Shown piece after piece: positions 56,815 to 64,000 of a DNA stretch of 64,000 nucleotides. Under the pieces are notes generated by a model that saw only the letters and a list, made by a program, of their open reading frames with translations, was not told where the DNA came from and did not search any database. Made by a program: the position numbers and the translations under genes. This stretch comes from Paractinoplanes ferrugineus. Lineage in GTDB: Bacteria > Actinomycetota > Actinomycetes > Mycobacteriales > Micromonosporaceae. Position 1 is the stretch's first letter, and each line of letters begins with the position of its first letter. The stretch spans positions 124,001 through 188,000 of the forward strand of contig NZ_BOMM01000050.1 of the NCBI RefSeq assembly GCF_016862195.1. The letters are read 5' to 3'.

Positions 56815-57840
56815 TCAGAACGCCGGCGGCCCGACCGACCCGCGCCGGACGACCGGGCACGGCAGCAGAACGCGTTCGACCGGTGTCTGCGGATCGAGGA
56901 TCCGGGCGATGAGCGCGTCGACCGCCCACGCGCCCATCTCGTAGTGCGGCAGCGCGACCGTGGTCAGCCCCGGGAGTAGTCCCTCGCTGATCTCCTGCTG
57001 GTCGTCGAAGCCGATGATGGAAACGTCGGCGGGGATTCGCAGCCCGAGTGCCGCGGCGGCCTGGTAGGCGCCCATGGCGACTCGGTCGTTGAAGCAGAAC
57101 AACGCGGTCGGGCGCCGCTCGGCGCCCAGAAGTCGCAGCGTGGCGCCGTATCCTTCGCGGGCTACCGGTGGCACCGGCACCACCAGTTCAGGGGCGAACG
57201 GCACGCCGGCCTCCGCCAGCCCGCGGCGGTATCCGTTCAGCCGGCCCCACGTGGCGGGGATGTCGCCACTGTGATTGATGAAACCGATGCGGCGATGCCC
57301 GTGATTGAGCAGTTCCTTGGTCGCCAGGTAGGCGCCGTCCTGCTCGTCCGGCACCACGGACGGCACGTCGGTGGTCTCGTCCTCGGCGTCCAGCAGGACC
57401 GTCGGCATCGTTCGCAACTGGTCCGGCACCCGGACGACCCGGTGGTACATGGTCGTGTAGAGCAGACCGTCGACCCGCCCGCGGATGAGGGCGGCGATCT
57501 CCTTACGCTCCAGCTCCGGATCCAGCCCGCTGTTGAGCAGCATCAGCAGCCAGCCGTGTTTGCTCGCGGCTTCCTGCGCACCCAGCACCATCCGCCCGGC
57601 GAACGGGGTCGTCGTCACCTCGTCACCCAGCAGCCCCAGCGCCTTGGTGCGCTGCGACCGCAGCTGCCGGGCGACCTCGTTGGGTACGTAGCCGAGGCGG
57701 CGTGCGGCCTGATGGATCCGCTCCCGGGTCTCCGCGCTGACCCGCGCGCTCGGTACGTTGTTGAGCACCAGGGAAACGGTCGTGACGGAAACACCGGCAG
57801 CCTCGGCCACCGTGCGGATTTTTACCCTCGGCTGTGTCAT
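56815..57840 (-). CDS. LacI-family transcriptional regulator 1
   Basis: This 341-residue protein has a LacI helix-turn-helix (IRTVAEAAGVSVTTVSLVLN, RLGYVPNEVARQLRS). The periplasmic-binding-like sensor domain shows FINHSGDIPATWGRLNGYRR, TALFCFNDRVAMGAYQAA and ISIIGFDDQ-type VSIIGFDDQQEIS. GGTAAAACG-type sites lie in the gap upstream. It sits between the PfkB-type kinase gene and the GH32 gene, all on the same strand, so it probably represses the fructan operon and itself. The inducer is likely a fructose-containing sugar. Confidence 0.92.
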   Translation of the reverse strand: MTQPRVKIRTVAEAAGVSVTTVSLVLNNVPSARVSAETRERIHQAARRLGYVPNEVARQLRSQRTKALGLLGDEVTTTPFAGRMVLGAQEAASKHGWLLMLLNSGLDPELERKEIAALIRGRVDGLLYTTMYHRVVRVPDQLRTMPTVLLDAEDETTDVPSVVPDEQDGAYLATKELLNHGHRRIGFINHSGDIPATWGRLNGYRRGLAEAGVPFAPELVVPVPPVAREGYGATLRLLGAERRPTALFCFNDRVAMGAYQAAAALGLRIPADVSIIGFDDQQEISEGLLPGLTTVALPHYEMGAWAVDALIARILDPQTPVERVLLPCPVVRRGSVGPPAF

Positions 57841-57890
57841 CTGCCCCCGCCGAACCCTTTTACCAGTGGGATGGACCTCACTTTGCGTTT

Positions 57891-57930
57891 GGTAAAACGG
57901 TTTGTCAACGGAGGTAAAACGCCGTTACAC
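57891..57930. promoter_or_regulatory. Two LacI-type operator-like sites
   Basis: GGTAAAACGGTTTGTC (57891-57906) and GGTAAAACGCCGTTAC (57914-57929) share GGTAAAACG and have the central CG typical of LacI-family operators. They are 51-90 bases upstream of LacI regulator 1; the second overlaps the end of the kinase gene. Confidence 0.55.
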
Positions 57931-58917
57931 AACCGAAACATTTGTCCCGCCCGCCGGTCGTACTCGGGCGACGTCCCGCGCGTGCGGTGGGTTCGCGCCG
58001 GGAACCGAGCAGGTCAGGGCGGCGACCTGGGCGGCGTAGGTGCAGGCGTCGCTGACGTCCTCGAAGGTCAGCCCGTCGAGTCGGCCGCCGAGGTGCCCGA
58101 GGGCGTTGAGGCGGTGCAGCAGCCCGGCGGTGAAGGAGTCGCCGGCGCCGACGGTGTCGACGACGTCGGTGGCCGGGGCGGGGACCGTGACGCGGCGGCC
58201 GTCGAGGGAGGCGAGGGCACCGCGTTCGCCCAGGGTGATGACGATCAGGCGGGCACCGGCGGCGTGCCAGGTGTCGCAGGCCTTCTCGGCACTGGTGTCG
58301 GGGGCGAGCAGCGTGAGGTCGTCCTCGCTGAGGCGCAGGATGTCGGCGAGGGCGCACCAGTGTGGGAGTCGTTCGCGATAGGCGGAGGGTGCCACGAACC
58401 GGGGACGGACATTGGGGTCGATGGACACAGTGACGTGCTCACGGACCCGGGCGAGGTGGTCCTCGATCCGGCCGCCGCCGGGCCGGCGGATCAGGGCCAG
58501 GGATCCGGTGTGCAGGCAAGTGGTGTCGTCCAGGCGGGTGCCGGCGAGTTCGGGGGCGGTCCATTGCCAGTCGGCGGCGCTGTCACCGTAGAAGGTGTAG
58601 GTGGCCTGGCCGGTCTCGTCGAGGTCGGCGACGGCGAGGCTGCTGGGATCGGCGGCGGTCACGCTGCCGGTCAGGTCGACGCCGGAGTCGCTGAGGTGGG
58701 CACGGAAGAGGCCGCCGAAGGCGTCGTGGGAGAACCGGCCGAGGAAGCGGGTCGCGGTGCCGAGCCGGGCGAGCGCAACGGCGGTGTTGGCGGGACCACC
58801 ACCAGGCAGAACGCGCAGCGCGAGGGTGCCGGGACCGGATCGGCGCGGGTCGACGAAGGCGTCGGCGACGCATTCGCCGAGGACGGCGACGGTGCTGCCG
58901 GGCTGGGATCGGGTCAT
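57925..58917 (-). CDS. PfkB-family carbohydrate kinase (fructokinase-like)
   Basis: This 330-residue protein has the N-terminal PfkB pattern VLGECVADAFVD and GGGPANTAVALARLG, and the C-terminal signature VVDTVGAGDSFTAGLL with the catalytic Asp. ATG 58917 has GAGAGGCAG upstream; the longer frame passes through the promoter. It probably phosphorylates fructose released by the GH32 enzyme. A 12-base palindrome lies between it and the divergent LacI regulator 2. Confidence 0.92.
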   Translation of the reverse strand: MTRSQPGSTVAVLGECVADAFVDPRRSGPGTLALRVLPGGGPANTAVALARLGTATRFLGRFSHDAFGGLFRAHLSDSGVDLTGSVTAADPSSLAVADLDETGQATYTFYGDSAADWQWTAPELAGTRLDDTTCLHTGSLALIRRPGGGRIEDHLARVREHVTVSIDPNVRPRFVAPSAYRERLPHWCALADILRLSEDDLTLLAPDTSAEKACDTWHAAGARLIVITLGERGALASLDGRRVTVPAPATDVVDTVGAGDSFTAGLLHRLNALGHLGGRLDGLTFEDVSDACTYAAQVAALTCSVPGANPPHARDVARVRPAGGTNVSVV

Positions 58918-59091
58918 GGTGGCAATCTGCCTCTCTCGAAAGGGCGCGGGTTGGGCCTGCGTGGGCTCGGCCGGTGCGGATGGTGCAGCGTCCTGGCCGG
59001 CGAAGAGCGTCGGACCGGTGGCCGGAAGCCGTCCCGACGTAGCTATTGACATGCCGCTCGGGACAGACGTAACTTCCCTGCAACACTCCAC

Positions 59092-59103
59092 TAACGCGCG
59101 TTA
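59092..59103. promoter_or_regulatory. LacI-type palindrome between kinase and LacI 2
   Basis: TAACGCGCGTTA is a perfect palindrome with a central CG step. It lies 58 bases before the LacI 2 start and 175 bases before the kinase start. Confidence 0.55.
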
Positions 59104-59160
59104 TTAAAGCGCGAAACCTGAGGTGTTGTCACGGCTTCGCCCGACCGAAGGGAACCGAGA

Positions 59161-60177
59161 GTGCCCACGAACGAGACCCGTCGCGTGACCATGAGCGACG
59201 TGGCCCGCCGCGCGGGTGTCTCGCGGACCACGATCTCCTTCGTCCTCAACGACCGGCCCGGCATCCCCGAGGAGACTCGCCGGCGGGTCCTGGGCGCGAT
59301 CGACGAGCTCGGCTACCGGCCCAACGCCGGGGCTCGGGCGCTGGCCGCGAAACGCAGCGGGTGGTTCGGCCTGATCACCGAGATCGTGACCGGCCCGTTC
59401 GCGGCGGAGGTGATCACGGGGGCGCAAAGCCGAGCCTGGAGTGACGGGCGGTTTCTGCTGATCGCCGCGAGCAATGGCGATCCGGCTCAGGAAGCCGCCG
59501 CCCTGAAGCAGATGCTGGAGCACCGGGTGGAAGGGCTCCTGTACGCCACGACCTGGCACCGGGCGGTCACGCTGCCCGCCGCCGCGCGTGAGGTGCCGAC
59601 CGTCCTCGTCAACTGCTATGACGCGCAGGGAGAGCTGCCGTGCGTCCTGCCCGACGAGGCCTCCGGCGGATTCCGGGCGACGCGCCGGCTCTTGGACGCC
59701 GGTCACACCCGGGTCGGCTTCATCAACCTTGACCCGACCATCCCGGCCGCCGTCGGCAGGCGTGCGGGCTACGAGCGCGCCCTGAGCGAGGCCGGGATCA
59801 CCCCGGACCCCTCTCTCGTCGTCTCGGGCTGGGCGACCGCCGACGGCGCTTACACAGCCGCCGGCGAACTGCTGGACCGCCCGGCCGCCGCCCGGCCCAC
59901 CGCGTTGTTCTGCGCCAACGACCGGATGGCGATGGGCGCCTATGACGCGATCAAGGAACGCGGGCTGCGCATCCCGCACGACGTGGCGGTGGTGGGCTTC
60001 GACAACCAGGAGCTCATCGCCGCCTACCTGCGGCCGAAGCTGACGACGCTCGCCCTGCCCTTCGAAACCATGGGCACCAAGGGCATCGACATGCTCGCCG
60101 CTCTGGCAGCGGGTCAGCCGCTCGACACCCACCGGGTGACGATCGACTGCCCGCTGCTCGAACGCTCGTCGGTCTGA
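59161..60177 (+). CDS. LacI-family transcriptional regulator 2
   Basis: This 338-residue protein has a LacI helix-turn-helix (VTMSDVARRAGVSRTTISFV, LGYRPNAGARALAAKRSGWF) and a sugar-binding-like domain (GFINLDPTIPAAVGRRAGYE, TALFCANDRMAMGAYDAI, VAVVGFDNQELIAAYL). The start is GTG with GGGAACCGAGA upstream. It is the first gene of a rightward unit with the family-5 ABC transporter, which it probably controls. It is clearly paralogous to LacI 1 (shared GFIN, CxNDRxAMGAY). Confidence 0.92.
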   Translation: MPTNETRRVTMSDVARRAGVSRTTISFVLNDRPGIPEETRRRVLGAIDELGYRPNAGARALAAKRSGWFGLITEIVTGPFAAEVITGAQSRAWSDGRFLLIAASNGDPAQEAAALKQMLEHRVEGLLYATTWHRAVTLPAAAREVPTVLVNCYDAQGELPCVLPDEASGGFRATRRLLDAGHTRVGFINLDPTIPAAVGRRAGYERALSEAGITPDPSLVVSGWATADGAYTAAGELLDRPAAARPTALFCANDRMAMGAYDAIKERGLRIPHDVAVVGFDNQELIAAYLRPKLTTLALPFETMGTKGIDMLAALAAGQPLDTHRVTIDCPLLERSSV

Positions 60178-60251
60178 CTGCGAATCAGCCCGCCGAGGAT
60201 TCCCGTTCCGCCTTCGTCTGCCTTTTGAAGAGAGGAAAGAGAGTTCCCATT

Positions 60252-61937
60252 ATGGCACCCTCCCGCATACCTTCACGACGGCCGCGACCCGTTCTGACGG
60301 TGCTCGCCGCGACCGCTGCAGCAGCAGCCCTGCTCCTGTCCGCCTGTACCGGTGGCTCGGGGGCTTCCGGCGCCGGAGACACCTCCGGCGACCAGCTGCT
60401 CACCATCCCCCGCGAGGACCTGGCGACGTTCACGCGCAACTTCAACCCGTTGTCCCCGCAGGCCGCCCCCATGACGAAGGAGGCCGTCTACGAGCCGCTG
60501 GTGGTGCACAGCATGGCCGACGCCAAGGACACGCCGTGGCTGGCGACCAAGTGGGAACAGGCCAAGGACGGCAAATCGCTCACCTTCACGCTGCGCGACG
60601 GCGTCAAGTGGTCGGACGGTCAGGCCTTCACCGCCGACGACGTCGTCTACACCTTCGAGCTCCGCAAGAAGGTGCTCGGCGGCCTTGACTACCTCGGGAC
60701 AGTCACCGCCGGGGACCCCCACACCGTGACGTTCTCGTTGACCAAGCCCTTCTCACCCGGCTTCTTCGAGATCAGCAACCAACCGATCATGCCGAAACAC
60801 GTCTGGTCCACCATCGACGACCCGGCGAAGTTCACCAACGCGGACCCGGTCGGCACCGGCCCGTACACCAAGGTGGAGAAGTTCCAGACACAGGCGTACG
60901 AGCTGCGCAAGAACCCCAACTACTGGCAGCCCGAAAAGCAGAAGATCGCCGGTATCCGGCTGCTCGCCTTCTCCGGCAACGACAGCGCCAACCTCGCCTT
61001 CACCAACGGTGAAGTGGACTGGACGCAGTCGTTCATCCCCGACATCGAGAAGACCTTCGTCGCCAAGGACAAGAAGCACAACCACTACTGGTTCCCGCCC
61101 GCCGGCGCCATGATCAACTGGCAGCTGAACACCACGAAGGCGCCCTTCGACGACCCGGCCGTGCGCAAGGCGCTCAGCCTGGCCGTCGACCGCGACCAGA
61201 TCGCCAAGGTCGCGATGAACGGCTACGCCCAGCCCGCGGACTGCACCGGCCTGGCTCACACGTACGACAAGTGGCGCGATCCGCAGCTCGCGGCGGCCTG
61301 CACCTGGACGAAGCTCGACCCGGCCGCGGCGGCCGCGGCCCTCGACGCGGCCGGCTACCGGGACAGTGGCGGCAAGCGGAAGCTGAAGGACGGCAAGGAC
61401 TTCCGGCTAGACATCTCCGTCGGCTCCGCCTCCTCCGACTGGATCTCGGCCGCCAACATCATCAAGCAGGATCTCGCCAAGGTCGGCATCACCGCCACCG
61501 TCAAGACGCCCGACTGGGCGGCCGTGGTGAGCTCCTACGAGCAGGGCACCTTCGACACCGGCATCGTGTGGAGCAACAACGGCGCCACCCCGTACGAGTA
61601 CTTCCGCGGCGTGATGTCGAAGGCGCTGCTCAAGCCCGTCGGCGAGAAGGCCGGCGAGAACTACCACCGCTTCGGCGACCCGAAGGCCGACGAACTCATC
61701 GACGCCTTCGCCGCCGCCACCGACGAGCAGAAGCAGCGCGAGCAGATCAACGGTCTGCAGAAGCTGTACGACGCCGACGCCCCCGTGGTGCCCCTGTTCA
61801 CCGGGCCTGAGTTCGGCGCGTACACCGACGCCCGATTCACCGGCTGGCCGTCACAGGACAACCCGTACGCCACTCTCGGCAACCGCAACACCAGCACCGT
61901 CCTGGTGCTCACGTCGCTGACGCCCGTCAAGGGCTGA
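60252..61937 (+). CDS. ABC transporter substrate-binding lipoprotein, family 5
   Basis: This 561-residue protein has a lipoprotein signal (RPVLTVLAATAAAAALLLSAC). The SBP family 5 fold is shown by EPLVVHSMADAKDTPWLATK, TFTLRDGVKWSDGQAFTADD and VRKALSLAVDRDQIAK. ATG 60252 has AGAGGAAAGAG upstream and is preferred over the TTG at 60225. Family 5 proteins bind peptides but in actinomycetes often oligosaccharides. Its place after a LacI gene and beside fructan genes favours fructo-oligosaccharides. A hairpin separates it from the permease genes. Confidence 0.92.
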   Translation: MAPSRIPSRRPRPVLTVLAATAAAAALLLSACTGGSGASGAGDTSGDQLLTIPREDLATFTRNFNPLSPQAAPMTKEAVYEPLVVHSMADAKDTPWLATKWEQAKDGKSLTFTLRDGVKWSDGQAFTADDVVYTFELRKKVLGGLDYLGTVTAGDPHTVTFSLTKPFSPGFFEISNQPIMPKHVWSTIDDPAKFTNADPVGTGPYTKVEKFQTQAYELRKNPNYWQPEKQKIAGIRLLAFSGNDSANLAFTNGEVDWTQSFIPDIEKTFVAKDKKHNHYWFPPAGAMINWQLNTTKAPFDDPAVRKALSLAVDRDQIAKVAMNGYAQPADCTGLAHTYDKWRDPQLAAACTWTKLDPAAAAAALDAAGYRDSGGKRKLKDGKDFRLDISVGSASSDWISAANIIKQDLAKVGITATVKTPDWAAVVSSYEQGTFDTGIVWSNNGATPYEYFRGVMSKALLKPVGEKAGENYHRFGDPKADELIDAFAAATDEQKQREQINGLQKLYDADAPVVPLFTGPEFGAYTDARFTGWPSQDNPYATLGNRNTSTVLVLTSLTPVKG

Positions 61938-61954
61938 GGCAGGTTCGCGCGGCC

Positions 61955-61984
61955 GGCGGCCGGCCACCTTCCCGGCCGGCCGCC
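61955..61984 (+). terminator. Intercistronic hairpin between binding protein and permease
   Basis: A perfect 11-base stem (GGCGGCCGGCC / GGCCGGCCGCC) with loop ACCTTCCC follows the binding-protein gene. There is no T-run. It probably protects the upstream mRNA or lowers read-through, so that more binding protein than permease is made. Confidence 0.78.
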
Positions 61985-62031
61985 CCTGCGTACCGCATTC
62001 CATTCACCCTCGTCGACAGGGAGCACGAGCC

Positions 62032-63009
62032 GTGCGTCTCATCCTGCGCAATCTAGGGTTCTACCTGGTTGCCTTCTGGGCCTCCATCACCCTGAATTTC
62101 TTGCTTCCGCGCTTCATGCCGGGCGACCCGGTCTCCCGGATGTTCGCGCAGTCGCAGGGCGCGATGCAGCCCGAACAGATCGCTCAGATGAGCAAATTGT
62201 TCGGCCTCGACGACCGTCCCCTGTGGGAGCAGTACGTCACCTACGTCAAGAGCGTCTTCACCGGCGACCTCGGCATCTCCATCTCCCGCTTCCCGACCCC
62301 GGTCACCGAGGTGATCGGGGCCCAGATCGGCTGGACGCTGCTGCTCGGCACCACCGCCCTGATCATCGCGGCTCTCCTCGGCAATCTCCTGGGCATCGTC
62401 GCCGCCTCGCGGCGTGGGGGGCTGCTCGACTCCGCCTTCCCACCGTTGCTCATCTTCGTCGGCTCGTTTCCGTACTTCTGGCTGGCGATGGGTGCGCTGT
62501 ACCTGTTCGGTGTGAGCTTGGGCTGGTTCCCGTTGCGGCACGCGTACGACGCGGGGCTGACTCCCGGCCTCAACGCCGAGTTCCTGGCCAACGCCGGCAC
62601 CCATCTGGTGCTCCCCGCGCTCACCATCGTCGCCGTCACCGTCGGCAGCTGGATGCTCGGTATGCGCAACAGCATGATCGCCACAGCGGCCGAGGACTAC
62701 ATCACCATGGCCGAGGCGAAGGGCCTCAGCCCTTCGCGGATCATGTTCCGCTACGCGGCGCGTAACGCGCTGCTGCCATCGGTCACCAACATCGGCATGG
62801 GCCTGGGCTTTGTGGTCGGCGGCGCTCTGCTGACCGAGGTCGTGTTCGCCTACCCCGGCATCGGCTTCCAACTGCTCGCCGCCGTGCAGCGCCTCGACTA
62901 CCCGCTGATGCAGGGCATCTTCCTCACCATCACGGCGGCCGTGCTCCTGGCGAACTTCCTGATCGACATCGTCTACGTCCGTCTCGACCCGCGCGTTCGC
63001 GTCCGCTAA
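62032..63009 (+). CDS. ABC transporter permease (DppB type)
   Basis: This 325-residue permease has six or more membrane helices. It shows the DppB start (MRLILRNLGFYLVAFWASIT, FLLPRFMPGDPV) and the coupling segment MAEAKGLSPSRIMFRYAARN, then ALLPSVTNIGMGLGFVVGGA. The GTG start follows AGGGAGC. It forms the channel with the DppC-type protein encoded next. Confidence 0.93.
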   Translation: MRLILRNLGFYLVAFWASITLNFLLPRFMPGDPVSRMFAQSQGAMQPEQIAQMSKLFGLDDRPLWEQYVTYVKSVFTGDLGISISRFPTPVTEVIGAQIGWTLLLGTTALIIAALLGNLLGIVAASRRGGLLDSAFPPLLIFVGSFPYFWLAMGALYLFGVSLGWFPLRHAYDAGLTPGLNAEFLANAGTHLVLPALTIVAVTVGSWMLGMRNSMIATAAEDYITMAEAKGLSPSRIMFRYAARNALLPSVTNIGMGLGFVVGGALLTEVVFAYPGIGFQLLAAVQRLDYPLMQGIFLTITAAVLLANFLIDIVYVRLDPRVRVR

Positions 63010-63022
63010 GGAGCGTCTAGAG

Positions 63023-63946
63023 ATGACCGCAGTAGACACCACGGGCACGACTTCAACCGTGGCCGCTCCGGCCCCGGGCGTACGGGGGCAGACGCGGCGA
63101 CACGGGCTGGCGCGCCAACTTCTGAGCAGCCGCAAGGCGTTGTCGGGGCTGTGCCTGCTCGCCGTCTTCGCGCTGCTGGCGCTGCTGGCGCCGGTACTCG
63201 CCCCCGGCGACCCGTCCCTGATCAATTCCAGCGGTAGCCAGGGTCCCTCGGGTGCGCACTGGCTGGGGTCGACCACCAAAGGCCAGGACGTCCTCGCGCT
63301 CACCCTGTGGGGCGCGCGTTCCTCGATGCTCGTCGGGTTCACCGTCGGGATCGTCGCGACCGGCGTCGCCCTGTTCGTGGGTCTCGCGGCCGCCTACTTC
63401 GGGCGTCTGATGGACGACGCGCTGACGCTGGTCACCAACATCTTCCTGCTGCTGCCCGGCCTGCCGCTGCTGGTCATCCTCGCGGCGTTCCTGCCCCCGG
63501 GGACCGCCACGGTGGTCCTGGTGCTGGTGATCACCGGCTGGGCCGGTTCGGCGCGGGTGCTGCGAGCGCAGGCCAGATCGATCCGCGGCAAGGACTTCGT
63601 GGCCGCCGCCGCGGTCACCGGCGAGCGCCCCCTGGGGATCATGTTCCGGGAAATCCTCCCCAACATGGCCTCGGTGGTGATGACCACGCTGCTGGGGTGC
63701 GTGGTCTTCGGCATCACCTCGCAGGCGGCGCTGGAATTCCTCGGTCTCGGCGACACGAGCGTCGTCAGCTGGGGCACCAATCTGTACTGGGCCAGCAGCG
63801 ACGGCGCGTTGATGACCGGCGCCTGGTGGATCTTCGTCCCCTCCGGACTGTGCATCGCGCTCGTCGCCTTCGCGCTGGCGCTGGTCAACTACGCGGTCGA
63901 CGAAATCACCAATCCGAGGCTCCGCTCCGCGCAGAGGAAGGGCTGA
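63023..63946 (+). CDS. ABC transporter permease (DppC type)
   Basis: This 307-residue permease has a soluble N-terminus of about 40 residues and then six helices. The DppC features are GAHWLGSTTKGQDVLALTLW, VLRAQARSIRGKDFVAAAAV and GLGDTSVVSWGTNLYWA. The ATG lies 13 bases after the DppB stop. It pairs with the preceding permease in sugar or peptide import. Confidence 0.93.
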   Translation: MTAVDTTGTTSTVAAPAPGVRGQTRRHGLARQLLSSRKALSGLCLLAVFALLALLAPVLAPGDPSLINSSGSQGPSGAHWLGSTTKGQDVLALTLWGARSSMLVGFTVGIVATGVALFVGLAAAYFGRLMDDALTLVTNIFLLLPGLPLLVILAAFLPPGTATVVLVLVITGWAGSARVLRAQARSIRGKDFVAAAAVTGERPLGIMFREILPNMASVVMTTLLGCVVFGITSQAALEFLGLGDTSVVSWGTNLYWASSDGALMTGAWWIFVPSGLCIALVAFALALVNYAVDEITNPRLRSAQRKG

Positions 63947-63951
63947 TTCTC

Positions 63952-64000
63952 ATGGATCCGGTACTCGAGGTGCGTAACCTGCGGGTCGAATACCGTAGCG
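63952..64000 (+). CDS. ABC transporter ATP-binding protein, start only (cut by window end)
   Basis: The ATG follows the DppC gene by five bases with AGGAAGG upstream. The 16 visible codons, MDPVLEVRNLRVEYRS, match the beginning of DppD-type ATPases. The rest lies outside the window. Confidence 0.8.
   Translation, partial: MDPVLEVRNLRVEYRS

Noticed and set aside
1..64000. Insertion sequences, integrases, tRNA genes or a replication origin
   Set aside because: No transposase, integrase, inverted terminal repeats, cloverleaf or DnaA-box cluster was seen.

Overview
The window is uniformly high-GC DNA with GTG/TTG starts, strong Shine-Dalgarno sites and many 1-4 bp overlaps between genes. It carries families typical of actinomycetes: a SARP regulator, IclR/TetR/LacI regulators, twin-domain GMC oxidases, a NACHT membrane protein and family-5 sugar transporters. 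A filamentous actinomycete of the Micromonosporaceae (Actinoplanes-like) is the best guess. That is inference from gene content, not from a marker gene; no rRNA or tRNA was recognised.

Layout. (1) 0-2 kb: end of a TetR gene, a small hypothetical and a secreted alpha/beta hydrolase. (2) 2.2-7.2 kb: a compact candidate RiPP locus. It has a 36-residue precursor-like peptide, an intercistronic hairpin, a PqqD-like-domain/M50 protease fusion, a TPR protein with a degenerate NTPase-like N-terminus and a flavin reductase. A SARP regulator converges on it, with a striking AT-rich segment upstream of the regulator. (3) 7.2-8.2 kb: decayed DNA (MutS-like remnant) and a small hypothetical gene.

(4) 8.2-44.1 kb: a large catabolic supercluster. 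It encodes a Rieske oxygenase with its ferredoxin reductase and ferredoxin, a LigB-type extradiol dioxygenase, meta-cleavage hydrolases, and the hydratase/aldolase/acylating acetaldehyde dehydrogenase trio. It also has a DMFase-like amidohydrolase, a copper amine oxidase, two aldehyde dehydrogenases, an acyl-CoA ligase, a tandem CoA transferase, an enoyl-CoA hydratase, two GMC oxidases, a ribose-type ABC transporter, an APC permease, three IclR regulators and one TetR regulator. Nearly every promoter region here contains a near-palindrome matching GGTCCGNTNANCGGACC, singly or in tandem, so the separate operons look like one regulon. The combination suggests uptake and degradation of an aromatic compound with an amine or amide side chain; the substrate cannot be named from sequence.

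(5) 44.1-47.6 kb: a frameshifted remnant, a membrane NACHT NTPase and a divergent rhomboid-like membrane protein. (6) 48-54.3 kb: a secreted M4 metalloprotease followed by a long terminator palindrome, an NADP-dependent oxidoreductase, a hypothetical coiled-coil protein, a secreted tripeptidyl-aminopeptidase-like hydrolase and a gene remnant. (7) 54.6-64 kb: a fructan-use locus with a secreted GH32 enzyme, a second decayed GH32 tail, two LacI regulators, a PfkB-type sugar kinase and a family-5 ABC transporter running off the right edge.
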